Shown here in pieces: positions 21,762-31,274 of a stretch of 57,990 nucleotides of DNA. The stretch covers positions 1 to 57,990 of the forward strand of contig NZ_AUDH01000020.1 of assembly GCF_000425365.1 (NCBI RefSeq), read 5' to 3'. The stretch comes from Rubritepida flocculans DSM 14296 (GTDB lineage: Bacteria; Pseudomonadota; Alphaproteobacteria; Acetobacterales; Acetobacteraceae). Within the stretch, counting starts at the first letter, position 1. Every line of letters begins with the position of its first letter. The translations under genes and the position numbers were made by a program. The notes below the pieces were generated by a model that saw only the letters and a list, made by a program, of their open reading frames with translations, was not told the DNA's origin and did not search any database.

Positions 21762-23150
21762 CTACTCCGCCGCCGCCCGCGCCCCGCCGCCCAGTTCCGC
21801 CCAGGCCGCATCCAGCCCCTGCCCGAAGCGGCGGCACATCTCGGCGATCTCCGCCTCGGTGATGATCAGGGGCGGCGTGAAGGCGATGCGGTCGCCGATG
21901 GCGCGCACGATCAGCCCCGCCTCGTGGCATTTCTGCTGGACGAGGAGCCCCGCCTTGCGCGCGGGAGCGAAGGGCGCGCGCGTCGCCTTGTCCTCCACCA
22001 GTTCCACCCCCGCGATGAGGCCCACCCCGCGCACATCGCCCACCAGCGGATGGTCGCGGAAGGCGGCGAGCCCCTGCAGGAAGGCCGGCGAGACGCGCCG
22101 CACATGGCCCAGCATGTCGCGCTCCTCGTAGATCGCGAGGGTTTCCAGCGCCACGGCGCAGGCCACCGGATGCCCGCCATAGGTGAAGCCGTGCCCGAAG
22201 GTGCCGTGCCTGCGCGAGCCTTCGACCAGCGCCTTCTGGATCGGGCGCGAGATCAGCGTGGCCGAGAGCGGCTGATAGGCCGCGGTGAGCTGCTTCGCGC
22301 AGGTCAGGATGTCGGGCGTGATGCCGTAGGTCTGGCAGCCCCACATGTTGCCGGTGCGCCCGAAGCCGCAGATCACCTCGTCGGCGACGAAGAGGATGTC
22401 GTGCCGCTTCAGGATGGGCTGGATCAGCTCGAAATACCCCTCGGGCGGGGTGATGGCGCCGCCGCCGCCCTGCACCGGCTCGGCGAAGAAGGCGGCGATG
22501 GTCTCCGCCCCCTCGCGGGCGATCAGGGCCTCGAGCTCGGCGGCCATCCGTGCCGAGAAGTCCCGCTCGCTCTCGCCGGGCTGGCCGAAGCGATAGAAGT
22601 TCGGGTTGCTCACATGCAGGAAGCGGTCGCCGTAGGGCAGGTCGAAATCCGCCTGCATGTGCGGCTGGCCCGACAGCGAGGCGGTGGCGACCGTGTTGCC
22701 GTGATAGCCGCGGATGCGGCCGATGATCTTCTTCTTCGCGGGCTTGCCGCGCAGGTTGTTGGTGTACCAGATCAGCTTGATCGCGGCGTCGTTCGCCTCC
22801 GAGCCCGAGCACTGGAACAGCGCGTAGGGCAGATCGCCCGGCGCCAGCTCCGCGAGCTTTTCCGCCAGCCGCACCGCGGGCTCATGCCCCTTCTGGAAGA
22901 AGGTGTGGTAGTAGGGCAGGGCGAGGAGCTGCCGGTAGGCCGCCTCCGCCAGCCGCTTCTCGGAGAAGCCGAGCGAGGCGCACCACAGCCCGGCCATGGC
23001 CTCGATGTAGTCGCGCCCTTCCGTGTCCCACACGCGCACGCCCTCGCCGCGCGCGATGAGCACCGCGCCCTCGCTCTGATGGGCCGCGATGTCGGTCTGC
23101 TGATGGACCATGTGGGCGATGTCCGCCACATGGAGGTTGTTCGCGCGCAT
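21762..23150 (-). CDS. Class III aminotransferase (omega-amino acid:pyruvate type)
   Basis: The 462-residue PLP enzyme has GLWCASLGFSEKRLAEAAYRQ near the N-terminus, QCSGSEANDAAIKLIWYTNN for cofactor phosphate, FVADEVICGFGRTGNMWG with the ring-contacting aspartate, and the Schiff-base lysine in TCAKQLTAAYQPL. This pattern fits the large subgroup annotated as aspartate aminotransferase family or beta-alanine/putrescine:pyruvate transaminases. The amino donor cannot be set without assay. No partner dehydrogenase is next to it. The 111-base gap upstream of the kinase start holds a partial GATACGGGCGG match only. Confidence 0.9.
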   Translation of the reverse strand: MRANNLHVADIAHMVHQQTDIAAHQSEGAVLIARGEGVRVWDTEGRDYIEAMAGLWCASLGFSEKRLAEAAYRQLLALPYYHTFFQKGHEPAVRLAEKLAELAPGDLPYALFQCSGSEANDAAIKLIWYTNNLRGKPAKKKIIGRIRGYHGNTVATASLSGQPHMQADFDLPYGDRFLHVSNPNFYRFGQPGESERDFSARMAAELEALIAREGAETIAAFFAEPVQGGGGAITPPEGYFELIQPILKRHDILFVADEVICGFGRTGNMWGCQTYGITPDILTCAKQLTAAYQPLSATLISRPIQKALVEGSRRHGTFGHGFTYGGHPVACAVALETLAIYEERDMLGHVRRVSPAFLQGLAAFRDHPLVGDVRGVGLIAGVELVEDKATRAPFAPARKAGLLVQQKCHEAGLIVRAIGDRIAFTPPLIITEAEIAEMCRRFGQGLDAAWAELGGGARAAAE

Positions 23151-23220
23151 CCTCGGGCCTCCCGCCGGAAAGCGGGCAGGCTAGACCCGTCCGGGCGGGG
23201 CTGTCAGCGCCCAGCTGGCG

Positions 23221-23688
23221 TCAGGCCGGATCGCCCGTGTCGGCGACGAGCCCCGCGGCCTCGATGCCGGCCACCGCCGCCTCCTCGTCCTTGGCCGAGA
23301 GATCGCCCGAAATGCCGACCGCGCCGAGCAGGTTCATCGCCGCGTCGCGCACCAGCACCCCGCCCTGGGCGGGCACGGCCTTGCCGCCGGTGAGGTCGGA
23401 GAGCGCGTTGGTGAAGCCCGGCATGGACTGGGCGCGGCGGGCAAGTTCGCGCGTGCCGAAGCCCATGGCCAGCGCGCCATAGGCCTTGCCCGTCGCGATC
23501 TCGGGGCGCAGCAGGCTCGCCCCGTCCTCGCGCTTGGCCACCTTGAGGTGGCCGCCCGCGTCCAGCACCACCACGCAGAGCGGCAGCAGGCCGAGTTCGC
23601 GCCCCTTGGCCAGCGCCGCATCGGCGATGCGCTCGGCCTGGGCCAGGGTGAGGCCGTTCACGGCGGCGGGATGGGCGGGCTGGGGCAT
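23221..23688 (-). CDS. GlcG/HbpS-like protein (DUF336)
   Basis: This 155-residue protein has the DUF336 pattern: LTLAQAERIADAALAKG helix, LCVVVLDAGGHLKVAKREDGA strand pair, KAYGALAMGFGTRELA, and the C-terminal GAVGISGDLSAKDEEAA. Members include HbpS, which binds heme, and GlcG of unknown role beside glycolate genes. It may bind heme or corrinoid; no signal peptide is visible. It follows the EnvC-like gene by 51 bases on the same strand, without a functional link that I can see. Confidence 0.88.
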   Translation of the reverse strand: MPQPAHPAAVNGLTLAQAERIADAALAKGRELGLLPLCVVVLDAGGHLKVAKREDGASLLRPEIATGKAYGALAMGFGTRELARRAQSMPGFTNALSDLTGGKAVPAQGGVLVRDAAMNLLGAVGISGDLSAKDEEAAVAGIEAAGLVADTGDPA

Positions 23689-23739
23689 GGCGGGGCTCCG
23701 TGTTGTCGGGGCGGCGGATAGCGCCGATTCGCCGCCCCG

Positions 23740-24900
23740 TCACATCCGCAGCAGCGGGCGGGGGTCCACCGGCTCGCCGCCGCGTCGCCACTCGACATAA
23801 AGGGTGGGGCGGGGGCCCTGGCCCAGCACGCCCACCGGCTCGCCCGCGCGCAGGCGCTGGCCTGCCTGAACGTCGAGCCGCTCCAGCCCGCCGAGCACGA
23901 GGTGCTGCCCCGGCGCGCATTCGAGGATGACGAGCCGCCCATAGCTGCGGAAGGGCGCGGCGAAGGCGACGAGCCCGGCGCAGGGGGCCACCACGCGCGC
24001 CCCCGGCGCGGCGGCGAGGGTGACGCCCCGCGCCGGCCCGCCCTCGCCGGGCGAGGCGAAGCCGCGCACCACCTCGCCCACCACCGGCGGCGGGCCAGGG
24101 CCGAGGGCGGCCGCGGCGGGCGTTCCGGCGGGCGCGGGCGGCTCGGGCGCGCGGCCGCGGGCGGGGCGGCGGGCGGCGCGGCGCTCGGCGGCCTCGGCGC
24201 GGGCGCGGGCGCGCGCCTCCTCCTGCTCCAGCCGGGCCAGGGCTTCCTCCAGGCTGCGGGCGCGGGCCATCGCCTCCTCGGCGCGGGCGGCGGCGGCGCG
24301 CTCGGCCGCGCCATACTGGGCGGCGCGGCCATGCGCGGCCTCGAGCTGGGCGTCGAGGGCAGCGGCGGCCTCGCGGGCGGCGGCCTCGGCGAGGCGCAGC
24401 CGCGCGGCCTCGCGCAGCGCCTCGGCCGCCTCGCGCAGCGCGCGGGCCTCGGCCTCGCGCAGCGCCTCGGCCAGAAGCTGCGCCTCGCGCACCATCGCCC
24501 GCATGGCGGCGAGGCCGAGCGCGACCTCCTCCGGCGGCAGGGGGGCGGCGAGCAGCAGCGGCGCGGGCTGGGTGGCCACCCGCGCCAGCACGGGCAGCAG
24601 CGGGGCGATGCGGCGCGTCAGCGCCTCGGCCTCGGCGCGGGCGGCGCGCTCGGCGGCGCGGGCCGCTTCGGCGCGGCGGGCGGTGGCGAGCAGCTCGCGC
24701 TCCGTCGCCTGCACCCGGGCGGCGCCGGCCACGCGCGCCTCGGCCAGCCGCGCGGCCTCGGCCTCGGCGGCGGCGCGGCGCTCCCGCGCCTCGGCGGCGA
24801 TCCGCTCGGCCTCGGCGGCGCGCGCGCGCGCCTCGCGCGGGGTCTCGGCCAGGGCGGGCGGGGCGAGCAGGCAGAGCAGGGCCAGGAGGAGGCGGGCCAT
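23740..24900 (-). CDS. EnvC-like murein hydrolase activator with degenerate LytM domain
   Basis: The 386-residue protein has a signal peptide (MARLLLALLCLLAPPALA), a very long Ala/Glu/Arg coiled coil (about 20-250), a Pro-rich hinge and a C-terminal M23/LytM fold (about 275-386). The zinc ligands of active M23 peptidases are missing: the first His/Asp segment reads RGVTLAAAPG and the HxH segment reads PTLYVEWR. This matches EnvC-type proteins that do not cut peptidoglycan but switch on cell-division amidases. It acts in the periplasm at the septum. The usual partner ctpA is not adjacent. Confidence 0.85.
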   Translation of the reverse strand: MARLLLALLCLLAPPALAETPREARARAAEAERIAAEARERRAAAEAEAARLAEARVAGAARVQATERELLATARRAEAARAAERAARAEAEALTRRIAPLLPVLARVATQPAPLLLAAPLPPEEVALGLAAMRAMVREAQLLAEALREAEARALREAAEALREAARLRLAEAAAREAAAALDAQLEAAHGRAAQYGAAERAAAARAEEAMARARSLEEALARLEQEEARARARAEAAERRAARRPARGRAPEPPAPAGTPAAAALGPGPPPVVGEVVRGFASPGEGGPARGVTLAAAPGARVVAPCAGLVAFAAPFRSYGRLVILECAPGQHLVLGGLERLDVQAGQRLRAGEPVGVLGQGPRPTLYVEWRRGGEPVDPRPLLRM

Positions 24901-24972
24901 CGGCCCCGAGCCTAGCACCTGTTCCGCCCCGGCGCGCGCCATGCCAGAACCGGCGCGAGAAGGGAGACCGCC

Positions 24973-25629
24973 ATGCCCGAAGGCCGCCTGTTCCTTGGCA
25001 CCCGCCGCTATTCCTCCTGGTCGCTGCGCGGCTGGCTCGCGGTGCGCCTCGCCGGGCTCGATGTGGAGGAGGTGGTGATCCCGCTCGCCGGGGGGGCCAC
25101 CCCCGCCCTCAAGGGCGCCATGCCCGCAGGCCTCGTGCCGGTGCTGGAGCATCGCGGCCTGCGCATCTGGGACAGCCTCGCCATCGCGGAATACTGCGCC
25201 GAGCTCGCCCCCGGCCTCTGGCCCGCCGATCGCGCGGCGCGGGCCCATGCGCGCAGCGTCGCCGCCGAGATGCACGCGGGCTTCCGCGAGCTGCGCCTCG
25301 CCATGCCCATGAATCTCGGCCGCAGCTTCCCCGGGCGCGGCCGCACCCCCGGCGCGCTGGCCGACATCGCGCGCATCGAGGCGCTCTGGGCCGAGTGCCT
25401 GGCCGCCCATGGCGGGCCCTTCCTGTTCGGGGCGGGCTTCACGCTGGCGGACGCCTTCTACGCCCCGGTGGTGACGCGCTTCCTCACCTGGCAGCCCGAG
25501 CTCTCGGAGGCGAGCCGCGCCTACATGGCCGCGGTGCGCGCGCACCCGCTGGTCGGCGCCTGGTATGAGGCGGCCGCCGCCGAGCCGGCCGCCTGGCTGC
25601 TCGACAAGTACGAGAACCCGCCGGCATGA
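24973..25629 (+). CDS. Glutathione S-transferase family protein
   Basis: This 218-residue protein has a thioredoxin-like N-terminal half (LFLGTRRYSSWSLRGWLAVRLAGLDVEEV, with serines in the YSSWS position as candidate glutathione contacts and the GLVPVLEHRGLRIWDSLAIAEY cis-proline region). An all-helical C-terminal half carries the N-capping box TLADAFYAPVV. It probably conjugates or reduces small electrophiles with glutathione. The ATG follows AAGGGAGA. Its stop overlaps the start of the VOC gene (ATGA), the first of a three-gene coupled operon. Confidence 0.9.
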   Translation: MPEGRLFLGTRRYSSWSLRGWLAVRLAGLDVEEVVIPLAGGATPALKGAMPAGLVPVLEHRGLRIWDSLAIAEYCAELAPGLWPADRAARAHARSVAAEMHAGFRELRLAMPMNLGRSFPGRGRTPGALADIARIEALWAECLAAHGGPFLFGAGFTLADAFYAPVVTRFLTWQPELSEASRAYMAAVRAHPLVGAWYEAAAAEPAAWLLDKYENPPA

Positions 25630-26519
25630 GCGCCACCGCCCTCGCGCTCGACCATGTGGGCGTGTGCAACCGCGACCTCGCGCCCATGGCCGCGGCCTAT
25701 GAGGCGCTGGGCTTCACGCTGACGCCCATCGCCCAGCAATCGGGCCGCCGCACGCCGGAGGGGCCGCTGGAGCGCTTCGCCACCGGCAACCGCTGCGCCT
25801 TCCTCCGGCACGGCTACATCGAGCTGCTCGCCATCCTCGAACCCGGGCTGTTCGACAACCGGCTGGGCGAGTTCCTGGCGCGCTACGAGGGGCTGCACAT
25901 CCTCGCGCTCGCCATGGACGATGCGGAGGCGAACCTCGCCCGGCTGCGGCGCGGCGGCCTCGCCATTCCCGGCGTCGCGCCGCTGGAGCGGCCGGTGGAG
26001 GGGCCCGACGGGCCGCGCGCCCGCTTCTCGCGCCTGCCCTTCCCCGACGCGCCGGAGGGGCGCATCCAGCTCGTGCAGCACCACACGCCCGAACTGGTCT
26101 GGCAGGAGCGCTGGATGACGCACGCCAACGCCGCCGAGGCGCTGGAGGAGGTGGTGCTGGCCAGCGCCGCCCCGGCGGAGAGTGCGGCGCGCCTCTCCCG
26201 CCTCGCCGGGCTGCCGCTGGAGCCCGATCCGGCGGGCGGCTATCTGCTGCGCCTGCCGGGCGGCGAGGGCGCGGCGGGCCCCCGCGCCCCGGCCATGGAG
26301 ACGCGGGTGCGCATCCTCCCGCCCGAGGCGCTGGGCGAGGCGCTGCCCGGCGTGGCCGTCCCCTCCCTGCCCTTCCTCGCGGGCTTCGTGCTGCGCACGG
26401 GCGATGGCAATGCGGCGGCGGGGCGGCTGCTGGCGGGCAAGGCGCGCGCCCTGCCCGGCGGGCGGCTGATGGTTCCGCCCGCCCTGGCGGCGGGGGCGGC
26501 GGTGGTCTTCGCGCCATGA
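25626..26519 (+). CDS. VOC superfamily (glyoxalase-like) protein
   Basis: The 297-residue protein opens with LALDHVGVCNRDLAPMAAAYEALGF, the typical first beta-alpha-beta module of vicinal-oxygen-chelate enzymes with a metal-ligand histidine. A second module has IQLVQHHTPELVWQERWMTHANAAEALEEV. The length and layout fit the Glyoxalase_3-like group, whose reactions are mostly unknown. It is coupled at both ends by ATGA overlaps, between the GST-like and FkbM genes, which suggests metabolism or detoxification of a shared small molecule. Confidence 0.82.
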   Translation: MSATALALDHVGVCNRDLAPMAAAYEALGFTLTPIAQQSGRRTPEGPLERFATGNRCAFLRHGYIELLAILEPGLFDNRLGEFLARYEGLHILALAMDDAEANLARLRRGGLAIPGVAPLERPVEGPDGPRARFSRLPFPDAPEGRIQLVQHHTPELVWQERWMTHANAAEALEEVVLASAAPAESAARLSRLAGLPLEPDPAGGYLLRLPGGEGAAGPRAPAMETRVRILPPEALGEALPGVAVPSLPFLAGFVLRTGDGNAAAGRLLAGKARALPGGRLMVPPALAAGAAVVFAP

Positions 26520-27265
26520 CCACGGCGGCGGCCATCGCGCGCTCGCTGCGGCTCTACCACGCGCCGGAGCGGCGGGCGCTGCTCGATGGCTTCTATGCGC
26601 GCTTCCTGGGGCCCGGGGATCTCGCCTTCGACGTGGGCGCCCATGTGGGCGACCGCACGGCCTGCTTCCTGCGCCTGGGCGCGCGGGTGGTGGCGGTGGA
26701 GCCGCAGCCGCGCCTCGCCCGCGCGCTGCGCCTGATGTTCCGCGCCGAGCCGCGCTTCGCGCTGGAGGAGGCGCTGCTCGGCAGCGCCCCGGGCGAGGCG
26801 CTGCTGCGGCTGAACAGCGCCAACCCCACCGTGGCCACGGCGAGCGAGGCCTTCATCCGCGCCGCCGAGGGCGCGCCGGGCTGGGAGGGCCAGGTGTGGG
26901 ACGCCGCCCTGCCCCGCCCGCGCACCACCCTCGATGCGCTGATCGCCCGGCACGGCGCGCCGGGCTTCGTCAAGCTCGACGTGGAGGGCTACGAGGCGGA
27001 GGTGCTGCGCGGTCTCTCCCGCCCGCCGCCGGCGCTCAGCTTCGAGTTCACCACCATCCAGCGCGGGGTGGCGGAGGAATGCCTCGCCCGCCTCGCCGCG
27101 CTGGGCTTCCGCCATTTCAACGCCTGCCTGGGCGAGAGCATGCGCTTCTCCCTGCCCGGCCCGGTGGGCGCGGCGGAGATGGCCGCCTGGATCGCCGCCC
27201 TGCCGGCGGAGGCGAACAGCGGGGATGTCTATGCCGCGCTCGAGCCCGGGCCGCTCATGGCCTGA
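26516..27265 (+). CDS. FkbM family methyltransferase
   Basis: The 249-residue SAM-dependent methyltransferase shows GDLAFDVGAHVGDRTACFLRLGARVVAVEPQPRLA (SAM-binding strand and loop) and the FkbM-specific TTLDALIARHGAPGFVKLDVEGYEAEVLRGL. FkbM enzymes methylate hydroxyls of sugars or polyketides. The acceptor here is unknown. It starts inside the VOC stop codon. Its last 37 bases overlap the end of opgH on the other strand, so the two messages are complementary at their 3' ends. Confidence 0.88.
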   Translation: MTTAAAIARSLRLYHAPERRALLDGFYARFLGPGDLAFDVGAHVGDRTACFLRLGARVVAVEPQPRLARALRLMFRAEPRFALEEALLGSAPGEALLRLNSANPTVATASEAFIRAAEGAPGWEGQVWDAALPRPRTTLDALIARHGAPGFVKLDVEGYEAEVLRGLSRPPPALSFEFTTIQRGVAEECLARLAALGFRHFNACLGESMRFSLPGPVGAAEMAAWIAALPAEANSGDVYAALEPGPLMA

Positions 27266-28902
27266 CGCTCCTCCGGCGTCGCGCACAGCCCGCGCGCGAC
27301 GAGCCAGCGCCCGAAGCCCGGCGCGGTGGTGAGCACGCAGAAGGGAATCGCCACCAGAAGCCCCCCCGCCCAGAGCAGGGCGAAGGGCAGCGCCCAGGCC
27401 GCGGTGGCGGCCACCGCCGCCATCGCCAGCGCGCCGATCAGCGTGTGCGGCCAGAGCAGCCGCGCCGCATCCGCCCAGGACACCCCGCGATCCGCCCGGT
27501 TCTGCGGCTTCCAGCCCATCCGCAGCCCGAAGGGCAGGGCCAGCAGGAAACCCGACTGGTGCACCACCCGGATGGGCTGCAGCACCGCGCTGAAGGCGAG
27601 CTCGGCCAGCGCCCCGCGCAGGAAGGCCCCCCGCCCGCCATAAGCCGCCGCGCGCCCGGGCCGCAGCAGCATCTCGGCGTAGCCGGCGAGCTTGGGCGCA
27701 TGCACCAGCGCCCAGACCAGGAGGAAGACGCCGAGCATGCCGAGCGCCGAGGCGTGGTCGAAGCCGCCCGTGGCCGCGATCAGCAGCGCAAGTGCGAAGG
27801 CGAGCGCCCAGAGCGGCGCGCAGGCGAAGAGCAGCACCGCCTGCAGAAGCTGCCAGCGCGCCGCGAAGTCGAGCCCCGGGGCGCGCAGCAGCGCGAGGTA
27901 TTGCATGTTGCCCTCGGCCCAGCGCAGATCCCGCGCCAGGAACTCGGGCAGGGCGGGCGGGTTGCCCTCCAGGCTCCCCTCCTCCTCCGGCACGCCCCAG
28001 ACGCCCCAGCCGGCGCGCTGCAGGCGCACCGCCTCCACTTGGTCATGGCTGAGGATGGCCGAGCCGTCGGGCAGGGCCTCGAGCCGCCCATGCTCGCGGA
28101 AGGGGGCGATGCGGATCAGCGCATTGTGCCCCCAATAGGGGCCGCGCGCCTGCTGCCACCAGGCCTGGCCCGTGGCCCAGGCGCGCATGCCCGCGCGCAT
28201 GCCGAACTGGAACAGCCGCGGAAAGGGCGTGGCCACAGGCCGGCCGACGATGAGCTGCTGCAGGATGGCGGTGCGCGGGCTCGCCTCCATGGTGGCGATG
28301 AGGCGGGAGACGGCCAGCGGAGTCATCTGCGAATCCGCATCCAGGCAGAGGAAGAAGTCGTAGGCGGCGCCCTCGTTCTCCAGGAACTCCATCACATTGC
28401 CGGCCTTGAAGCCGGTGTTGCGGGCGCGGCGGCGCAGATGGATCCGCGGCGCGTGCTCCGGCAGCCGGGCGCGCAGGGCGGCGATGGCCGCATCCTCGGC
28501 GGAGCGGTGCGGCTCCTCGCTGGTGTCGGAGAGGAACCACAGATCCACCTGCGCCGCGGGCAGGCCGACGAGCAGCGGCTCGAGCGGGGGGATCACCGCC
28601 GCCATGTCCTCGTTGCGCAGGCAGACGCCGATGGCGGTGCGCGAGGCGAGCGGCCCCGGATCGCGCCGGAAGCCCGGCAGCACGGCCGCCACCGGATCCC
28701 GCGCGAGAAGGCGGATCGCGAGGCCGATCAGCGCATTGGCGGCGGAAAGCCCGATCCAGGGCGCGATCAGCGCCAGCGCGAGCCAGAACAGCGCATCGGA
28801 GACCGCGAGCCCGTCCCCGGCCAGCAGCAGGAAGAGCGCGGCCAGCGCGGCGGCGGCGGCGGCGAGGGCGAGCAAGAGAAAGGCGGCATGCCGGGGGGAC
28901 AT
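27229..28902 (-). CDS. opgH: Osmoregulated periplasmic glucan glucosyltransferase
   Basis: This 557-residue membrane GT2 enzyme has two N-terminal membrane helices, a cytoplasmic domain with the metal-binding FLCLDADSQMT, ILSHDQVEA and the Q/RxxRW-type LRWAEGNMQYL, then about five C-terminal membrane helices. OpgH/MdoH polymerises the beta-1,2 glucan backbone of periplasmic glucans from UDP-glucose. It is much shorter than the 847-residue E. coli protein: the long N- and C-terminal cytoplasmic extensions are absent. No opgG lies beside it. A 42-residue membrane protein gene precedes it by 60 bases. Confidence 0.87.
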   Translation of the reverse strand: MSPRHAAFLLLALAAAAAALAALFLLLAGDGLAVSDALFWLALALIAPWIGLSAANALIGLAIRLLARDPVAAVLPGFRRDPGPLASRTAIGVCLRNEDMAAVIPPLEPLLVGLPAAQVDLWFLSDTSEEPHRSAEDAAIAALRARLPEHAPRIHLRRRARNTGFKAGNVMEFLENEGAAYDFFLCLDADSQMTPLAVSRLIATMEASPRTAILQQLIVGRPVATPFPRLFQFGMRAGMRAWATGQAWWQQARGPYWGHNALIRIAPFREHGRLEALPDGSAILSHDQVEAVRLQRAGWGVWGVPEEEGSLEGNPPALPEFLARDLRWAEGNMQYLALLRAPGLDFAARWQLLQAVLLFACAPLWALAFALALLIAATGGFDHASALGMLGVFLLVWALVHAPKLAGYAEMLLRPGRAAAYGGRGAFLRGALAELAFSAVLQPIRVVHQSGFLLALPFGLRMGWKPQNRADRGVSWADAARLLWPHTLIGALAMAAVAATAAWALPFALLWAGGLLVAIPFCVLTTAPGFGRWLVARGLCATPEERQAMSGPGSSAA

Positions 28903-28962
28903 GCCGCCGAGACTACCCGTGTTGGCGGGCGGCGCGAGACCCGCCCGCCCGCTTCTTCTCCT

Positions 28963-29091
28963 TCAGGCGGAGACGATCTTCCAGGCCACATGCCCCAGCA
29001 CGCCCACCAGCGAGACGGCCGAGGCGATCAGCACGAAGCGGAGGGCGAGCAGCGCGACATCACCACGTTTGGACACCGAAGAGTTGGGCAT
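28963..29091 (-). CDS. Small single-helix membrane protein upstream of opgH
   Basis: A 42-residue product consists of a short polar N-terminus (MPNSSVSKRGD), one membrane helix (about 12-37) and a two- to four-residue tail. GGAG lies six bases before the ATG; an ATG twelve bases further upstream is in frame. It sits 60 bases before opgH in the same direction, behind a candidate sigma-70 promoter. I do not recognise a family. It may be an accessory peptide of the glucan synthase or a separate stress-type small protein. Confidence 0.5.
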   Translation of the reverse strand: MPNSSVSKRGDVALLALRFVLIASAVSLVGVLGHVAWKIVSA

Positions 29092-29129
29092 CTGCCTCTC
29101 CATGCAGCGGGGGGTTGTTACCGGACCGA

Positions 29130-29158
29130 TCCATAATGGAGGAACGAAAGCCTCACAA
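29130..29158 (-). promoter_or_regulatory. Candidate sigma-70 promoter for the small membrane protein and opgH
   Basis: On the minus strand TTGTGA and TATGGA are spaced by 17 bases, ending about 40 bases before the small ORF. The block from about 29100 to 29225 is distinctly richer in A and T than anything around it, as expected of a promoter island in this genome. Confidence 0.5.
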
Positions 29159-29340
29159 CCTGGATTCTTTCCGAAAATCGGGCAGGCAATCTCTTGGAAT
29201 AAGAATATCGCGAAAATGTCACAGTGGGGGTGGGTGATGCTGGCGCCGCGCGCCAGGGGAGAGGAATAGGGTCCATGATGCGGGCCCGCTTCGGAAAGCC
29301 CTCCTCCGGCGCGGAGGCGCCTGCGCGCGCCGCCCCGCGC

Positions 29341-29502
29341 GGATATATGGGCGGTCGCCATGCCGCCCGTCCCGCGTGCAGGGTCGGCGCCGCCCAAGGC
29401 GGCCCGCCGGCTCGGGGCCCGGCGTGGCGGCCGCGCGCCAAGACAGAGAGACACAAGCGACCGCGCCGCCTTCGCGCAGGTCGGAAACAGCGGCCGCGCG
29501 TA

Positions 29503-29505
<3 letters not shown>
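29341..29505 (+). repeat. Dispersed palindromic intergenic repeat, copy R4 (degenerate)
   Basis: It aligns along its whole length with the family: GGATATATGGGCGGTCGCCA with CATGCCGCCCGT, GCGTGCAGGGTCGGC, TGGCGGCCGCGCGCCAAGACA, and AACAGCGGCCGCGCGTATTA. An extra hairpin GCCGCC-CAA-GGCGGC sits between the GGGTTGG-like and TGGCGGC-like blocks. The right end supplies the TAA stop of ccrM on the minus strand. Between the promoter island and this copy (29226-29340) I see no gene. Confidence 0.65.
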
Positions 29506-30636
<1,131 letters not shown>

Positions 30637-31263
30637 TCAACCGCCCCGTGCCGCCAGGGCCTCCTCCACCGGGCCGAAGCCGCGGCGGTGGTGCGGAGAG
30701 GGCCCGTGCCGGGCCAGCGCCGCGCGGTGCGCCGCGGTGGGATAGCCCTGGTGCGTGGCGAAGCCGTAGTGCGGCCAGCGCCGGGCGAGCTTCGCCATGC
30801 CGGCGTCCCGCACCGTCTTGGCGAGGATGGAGGCGCCGGCGATGGAGAGCGAGCGCCCATCCCCCCCCACCACGCAGCGCACCGGGCAGGGCAGCGGGGG
30901 CGCGCGGTTGCCGTCCACCAGCGCGAGCGCGGGCGTCAGCGGCAGCCGCGCCAGCGCCCGCGCCATGGCGAGATGCGTGGCGCGCAGGATGTTCAGCCGG
31001 CCGATCTCATCCGCCGAGGCGGCGCCCAGCGCGAAGGCGAGCCCCCCCTGCGCCGCCGCCTCGCGCAGCGCCGCCGCCGCCCGCTCGCGCGCGGCGGGCG
31101 CGAGGCGCTTGCTGTCGTCCAGCAGGGCGGCGAGGGCCGGGGCGGGCGGGGCGAGAAAGACCAGCGCGGCCGCGACCACGGGGCCGGCCAGCGGCCCCCG
31201 CCCCGCCTCGTCGAGCCCCGCGACGGGGCCCTCGGCCTCGGCTTCCAGCGAGAGATCGGGCAT
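30637..31263 (-). CDS. rnhB: Ribonuclease HII
   Basis: The 208-residue enzyme has the type 2 RNase H active-site elements: [18 protein letters not shown] (D18, E19), [14 protein letters not shown] and LALVDGN with a third metal-binding aspartate, then [14 protein letters not shown]. It nicks DNA at misincorporated ribonucleotides and removes RNA from hybrids. The ATG at 31263 leaves a short acidic N-terminal extension. It ends 54 bases before ccrM on the same strand and begins 11 bases after the radical SAM gene, so the three may share a transcript. Confidence 0.95.
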   Translation of the reverse strand: MPDLSLEAEAEGPVAGLDEAGRGPLAGPVVAAALVFLAPPAPALAALLDDSKRLAPAARERAAAALREAAAQGGLAFALGAASADEIGRLNILRATHLAMARALARLPLTPALALVDGNRAPPLPCPVRCVVGGDGRSLSIAGASILAKTVRDAGMAKLARRWPHYGFATHQGYPTAAHRAALARHGPSPHHRRGFGPVEEALAARGG

Positions 31264-31274
31264 GGCGCGCGGCG

